17,386 nt of DNA from CAYRYU01 sp964428355 (GTDB lineage: Bacteria > Muiribacteriota > Ozemobacteria > Ozemobacterales > Ozemobacteraceae): positions 1 to 17,386 of the forward strand of contig CAYRYU010000134.1 of assembly GCA_964428355.1 (NCBI GenBank), in the 5' to 3' direction. The translations under genes were made by a program, and so were the position numbers. This document shows, piece by piece, positions 15,471 through 17,386 of this stretch. The notes below the pieces were generated by a model, which saw nothing but the letters and a program-made list of their open reading frames with translations, was not told where the DNA came from and did no database searches. Position 1 is the stretch's first letter. Each line of letters starts with the position of its first letter.

Positions 15471-16774
15471 GAAATGATGTCGAGGATGAGGGGTTGGGGT
15501 TGGACCGGAGCGGGATCGACCACGAAGGCCGCCTTGAGACGGTCGAGCGCCTTCCCGTTGTCCCGTTTCGGATCGAGATGAACCTCCGCGAGAGGTTCGC
15601 CCTTTTTCACGCTGGAACCGACATGTTTCAGCAGCCTCATACCGACCCCCATGTCGATGACCGACTCCTTGGTCTCACGCCCGGCCCCCAACATCATGGC
15701 CGAGAGTCCCACCTCTTCGCAGTCGATCCGGGAGATGTGACCCTCGCGGTCCGCAAGAAGCGGTTCCCGGACGGAGGCTTTCGGAAGGAGGCCCGGGTCC
15801 TTGACCATCGCCGGGTCGCCGCCCTGGGCCTCTACCATTGCCACGAACTTGTCGAAGGCCTTTCCGGAATGCAGGAGTTCTTCGACCTTGGCGGATGCGC
15901 TTTCCTGGGTGATCCTTCCACCCTCGGAAAGGAGGAGCGCTTGTTGCGCGAGCGTTTTAACCAACTGGACGAGGTCCGAGGGGCCGCGGCCCCGAAGGGT
16001 GTCGATCGCCTCCTTCACCTCGAGGGCGTTCCCGATCATCTCGCCCAGAGGCTCGTCCATGTTCGAAAGAACCGCCGCCACCTTTCGTCCGGCCTGCTTT
16101 CCGATCGAAACCATGGTCTTTGCGAGTTCGCGGGCATCGGAAAGTGTTTTCATGAAAGCACCGCTCCCGACCTTCACGTCGAGAACAAGGACCTTGTTGG
16201 CGACGGCGAGCTTCTTGGACATGATGGAACCGGCGATCAGGGGAACCGAATCGATCGTGGCGGTGACGTCCCGAAGAGCGTAGATCTTCTTGTCGGCGGG
16301 GACGAGGTTCATGGTTTGTCCCATTATCGCCACGCCGATTTGGTTCACGTTGTCCCGGAACCTGTCCGAGGTGAGGTCGCAGGAAAACCCCTTTATCGAT
16401 TCGAGCTTGTCGATCGTTCCACCCGTGTGGCCGAGACCGCGACCGGAAAGCTTGGCGACTTTCAACCCCAGCGAAGCGAGCACTGGCCCCAGAACGAGGC
16501 TGGTCTTGTCGCCCACGCCTCCGGTTGAATGCTTGTCCACGGTGAGGCCTTCGATCCCGGCGAGGGAGATCTGCTCCCCGCTCAGGCGCATTGCGTCGGT
16601 CAGGACAAAGGTCTCCCGGGGGTTCATCCCCTTGAAATAGACCGCCATGAGAAAAGCCGACATCTGGTAATCCGGGAGCGTCCCCTTGACGAACCCGTCG
16701 ATGACGAACCGGATCTCCTCTTCGGAAAGCACTGCTCCGTCACGTTTCCTCTTGATGATGTCGTATGCCCTCAC
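15467..16774 (-). CDS. pdp: Pyrimidine-nucleoside (thymidine-type) phosphorylase
   Basis: A 435-residue protein, the usual length for the family. The signature SGRGLGHTGGTIDKLE is at residues 110-125, and the phosphate-binding KHSTGGVGDK is at 81-90. A C-terminal alpha/beta domain follows. It cleaves uridine, thymidine or deoxyuridine with phosphate to the base and (deoxy)ribose-1-phosphate in the cytoplasm. The start is GTG 16774 with an AGGAGG Shine-Dalgarno about 11 bases upstream. It lies 65 bases after a small Cys-rich gene and overlaps dgt. I cannot separate thymidine-specific (deoA) from broad-specificity (pdp) enzymes with certainty from sequence alone. Confidence 0.93.
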   Translation of the reverse strand: MRAYDIIKRKRDGAVLSEEEIRFVIDGFVKGTLPDYQMSAFLMAVYFKGMNPRETFVLTDAMRLSGEQISLAGIEGLTVDKHSTGGVGDKTSLVLGPVLASLGLKVAKLSGRGLGHTGGTIDKLESIKGFSCDLTSDRFRDNVNQIGVAIMGQTMNLVPADKKIYALRDVTATIDSVPLIAGSIMSKKLAVANKVLVLDVKVGSGAFMKTLSDARELAKTMVSIGKQAGRKVAAVLSNMDEPLGEMIGNALEVKEAIDTLRGRGPSDLVQLVKTLAQQALLLSEGGRITQESASAKVEELLHSGKAFDKFVAMVEAQGGDPAMVKDPGLLPKASVREPLLADREGHISRIDCEEVGLSAMMLGAGRETKESVIDMGVGMRLLKHVGSSVKKGEPLAEVHLDPKRDNGKALDRLKAAFVVDPAPVQPQPLILDIIS

Positions 16775-16839
16775 GGTTGTCTATCCTCCTCTTTGGGAAA
16801 ATGGGAGCGGCATCTCCTGGACGCCACCCCCACGAATTC

Positions 16840-17049
16840 CTAACGCTTGATCCGCATGATCCGGATATTGTTGGCGATGGCGCAGCGCTCGTAGTAGTAG
16901 CATTCGCAACACTTCGCCTGCTGGTCCGGCCGATCGATCTTCATGGCTTCGAAGGTCATTCCGGTGGTGTTCCATTTTCCAAAATAGTCCGTTCCAAAGC
17001 ACTTGGGCATGGGTTGCTTTTCGGGGGTGGGGGTCGGTGGATGGTTCAT
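16840..17049 (-). CDS. Small Cys-rich protein, likely metal-binding
   Basis: A 69-residue protein with a good AAGGAG Shine-Dalgarno about 10 bases before ATG 17049. Five cysteines lie at 17, 47, 48, 50 and 56, in the pattern C-x29-CC-x-C-x5-C, with an aromatic stretch CYYYERC. The N-terminal 15 residues are Pro-rich and probably disordered. The spacing suggests a Zn or Fe-S site. It lies just upstream of the phosphorylase gene and is probably the first gene of that operon. I do not recognise the family with confidence. Confidence 0.65.
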   Translation of the reverse strand: MNHPPTPTPEKQPMPKCFGTDYFGKWNTTGMTFEAMKIDRPDQQAKCCECYYYERCAIANNIRIMRIKR

Positions 17050-17166
17050 TGTTCTCGATCTCCTTCGACATTCTGGTCTGACGAGCGGCTCCGGAAACAG
17101 TTCCCAGGCCCGGGAGCCACGAAGTCCGCAGATAAGGGAAAAATCTGGGAAGCGGGCAACAGTCCA

Positions 17167-17195
17167 ATACTATCACACCCTGGATGAGTCGTCCA
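17167..17195 (-). promoter_or_regulatory. Possible promoter of the Cys-rich/pdp/dgt/MCP operon
   Basis: On the minus strand: TGGACG (17190-17195), 17 bases, TAGTAT (17167-17172), with TGA directly before the -10 giving an extended -10 (TG-n). The match is partial (4 of 6 in each box). Leader length would be about 110 bases. Confidence 0.35.
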
Positions 17196-17197
17196 TT

Positions 17198-17216
17198 TCG
17201 ACAGTCACCATGTCGA
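17198..17216. promoter_or_regulatory. Inverted repeat just upstream of the possible promoter
   Basis: TCGACA-N7-TGTCGA has perfect 6-base arms and ends 2 bases upstream of the putative -35. It is suitably placed for an activator or repressor site. No binding protein can be named. Confidence 0.3.
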
Positions 17217-17273
17217 CCGTCGTCAAGGCTCCCCTGCTAAGGAAGAATCGGGCCGGACTTCCCCGAGTATAGC

Positions 17274-17386
17274 TCAGGTCCTGACGAAATGGGGAATTGT
17301 CGGGGGGATGACGAGAGAAAGCTCCACAAGGCCCTGGAACTTCCCGCCCCGAAACCAGGGGGATTGGTAGATCAGCTTTCTCACCC
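17274..17386 (-). CDS. C-terminal end of a PAS-like domain protein (start outside window)
   Basis: The minus strand at the right edge encodes 36 residues before a TGA at 17274-17276: KLIYQSPWFRGGKFQGLVEL followed by SLVIPPTIPHFVR. This matches my recollection of the end of a PAS domain found in small regulatory proteins, where the sheet closes with G-x-F-x-G-x-V-E and a PHFVR-like terminus. Everything upstream is outside the window, so length and partner domains are unknown. The next gene to the left starts about 225 bases later. Confidence 0.55.
   Translation of the reverse strand, partial: VRKLIYQSPWFRGGKFQGLVELSLVIPPTIPHFVRT

Noticed and set aside
16781..17176. 131-residue minus-strand open frame
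   Set aside because: It overlaps the 69-residue Cys-rich gene in another frame, starts without a good ribosome binding site and runs into the phosphorylase start region.

Overview
The window comes from a bacterial chromosome (roughly 55-60% GC) that has chemotaxis, predicted cyclic-di-GMP signalling and nucleotide-salvage genes. A run of exactly 100 N at 7003-7102 marks a scaffold gap, so this is a draft genome or a metagenome-assembled one. Nothing in the sequence fixes the taxon.

Positions 1-8087 look like an anti-phage defence locus, all on the minus strand. In transcription order it holds: a sigma-70-like promoter whose 17-bp spacer is exactly filled by an inverted repeat; a long SNF2-type helicase with an N-terminal XRE helix-turn-helix and a C-terminal DUF3883-like domain, interrupted by an in-frame 24-bp minisatellite and the gap; a CD-NTase/SMODS-like nucleotidyltransferase; a two-TM SLATT-like protein; and a DUF1156-type DNA methylase that runs off the left edge. 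Helicase plus DUF1156 methylase resembles the core of DISARM class 1 or Hma-type systems. The nucleotidyltransferase/SLATT pair resembles a minimal CBASS module. The second module sits between the two genes of the first, with tight translational coupling and visibly lower GC. This composite is the most interesting thing in the window.

Positions 8088-8361 hold no gene, only inverted repeats. From 8374 to 11504 (minus) a TPR protein and a dCache-HAMP-GAF-GGDEF diguanylate cyclase form a two-gene operon behind a good promoter. Divergent from it, on the plus strand (11652-12581), are three overlapping small genes: a coiled-coil protein, an alkyltransferase-like DNA-repair protein (active-site Cys replaced by Trp) and a three-TM membrane protein.

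Positions 12589-17049 (minus) hold an operon: a small Cys-rich protein, pyrimidine-nucleoside phosphorylase, a dGTPase-type HD phosphohydrolase and a methyl-accepting chemotaxis protein. The last three overlap by 4 bases at each junction. The right edge carries the C-terminal 36 residues of a PAS-like protein.
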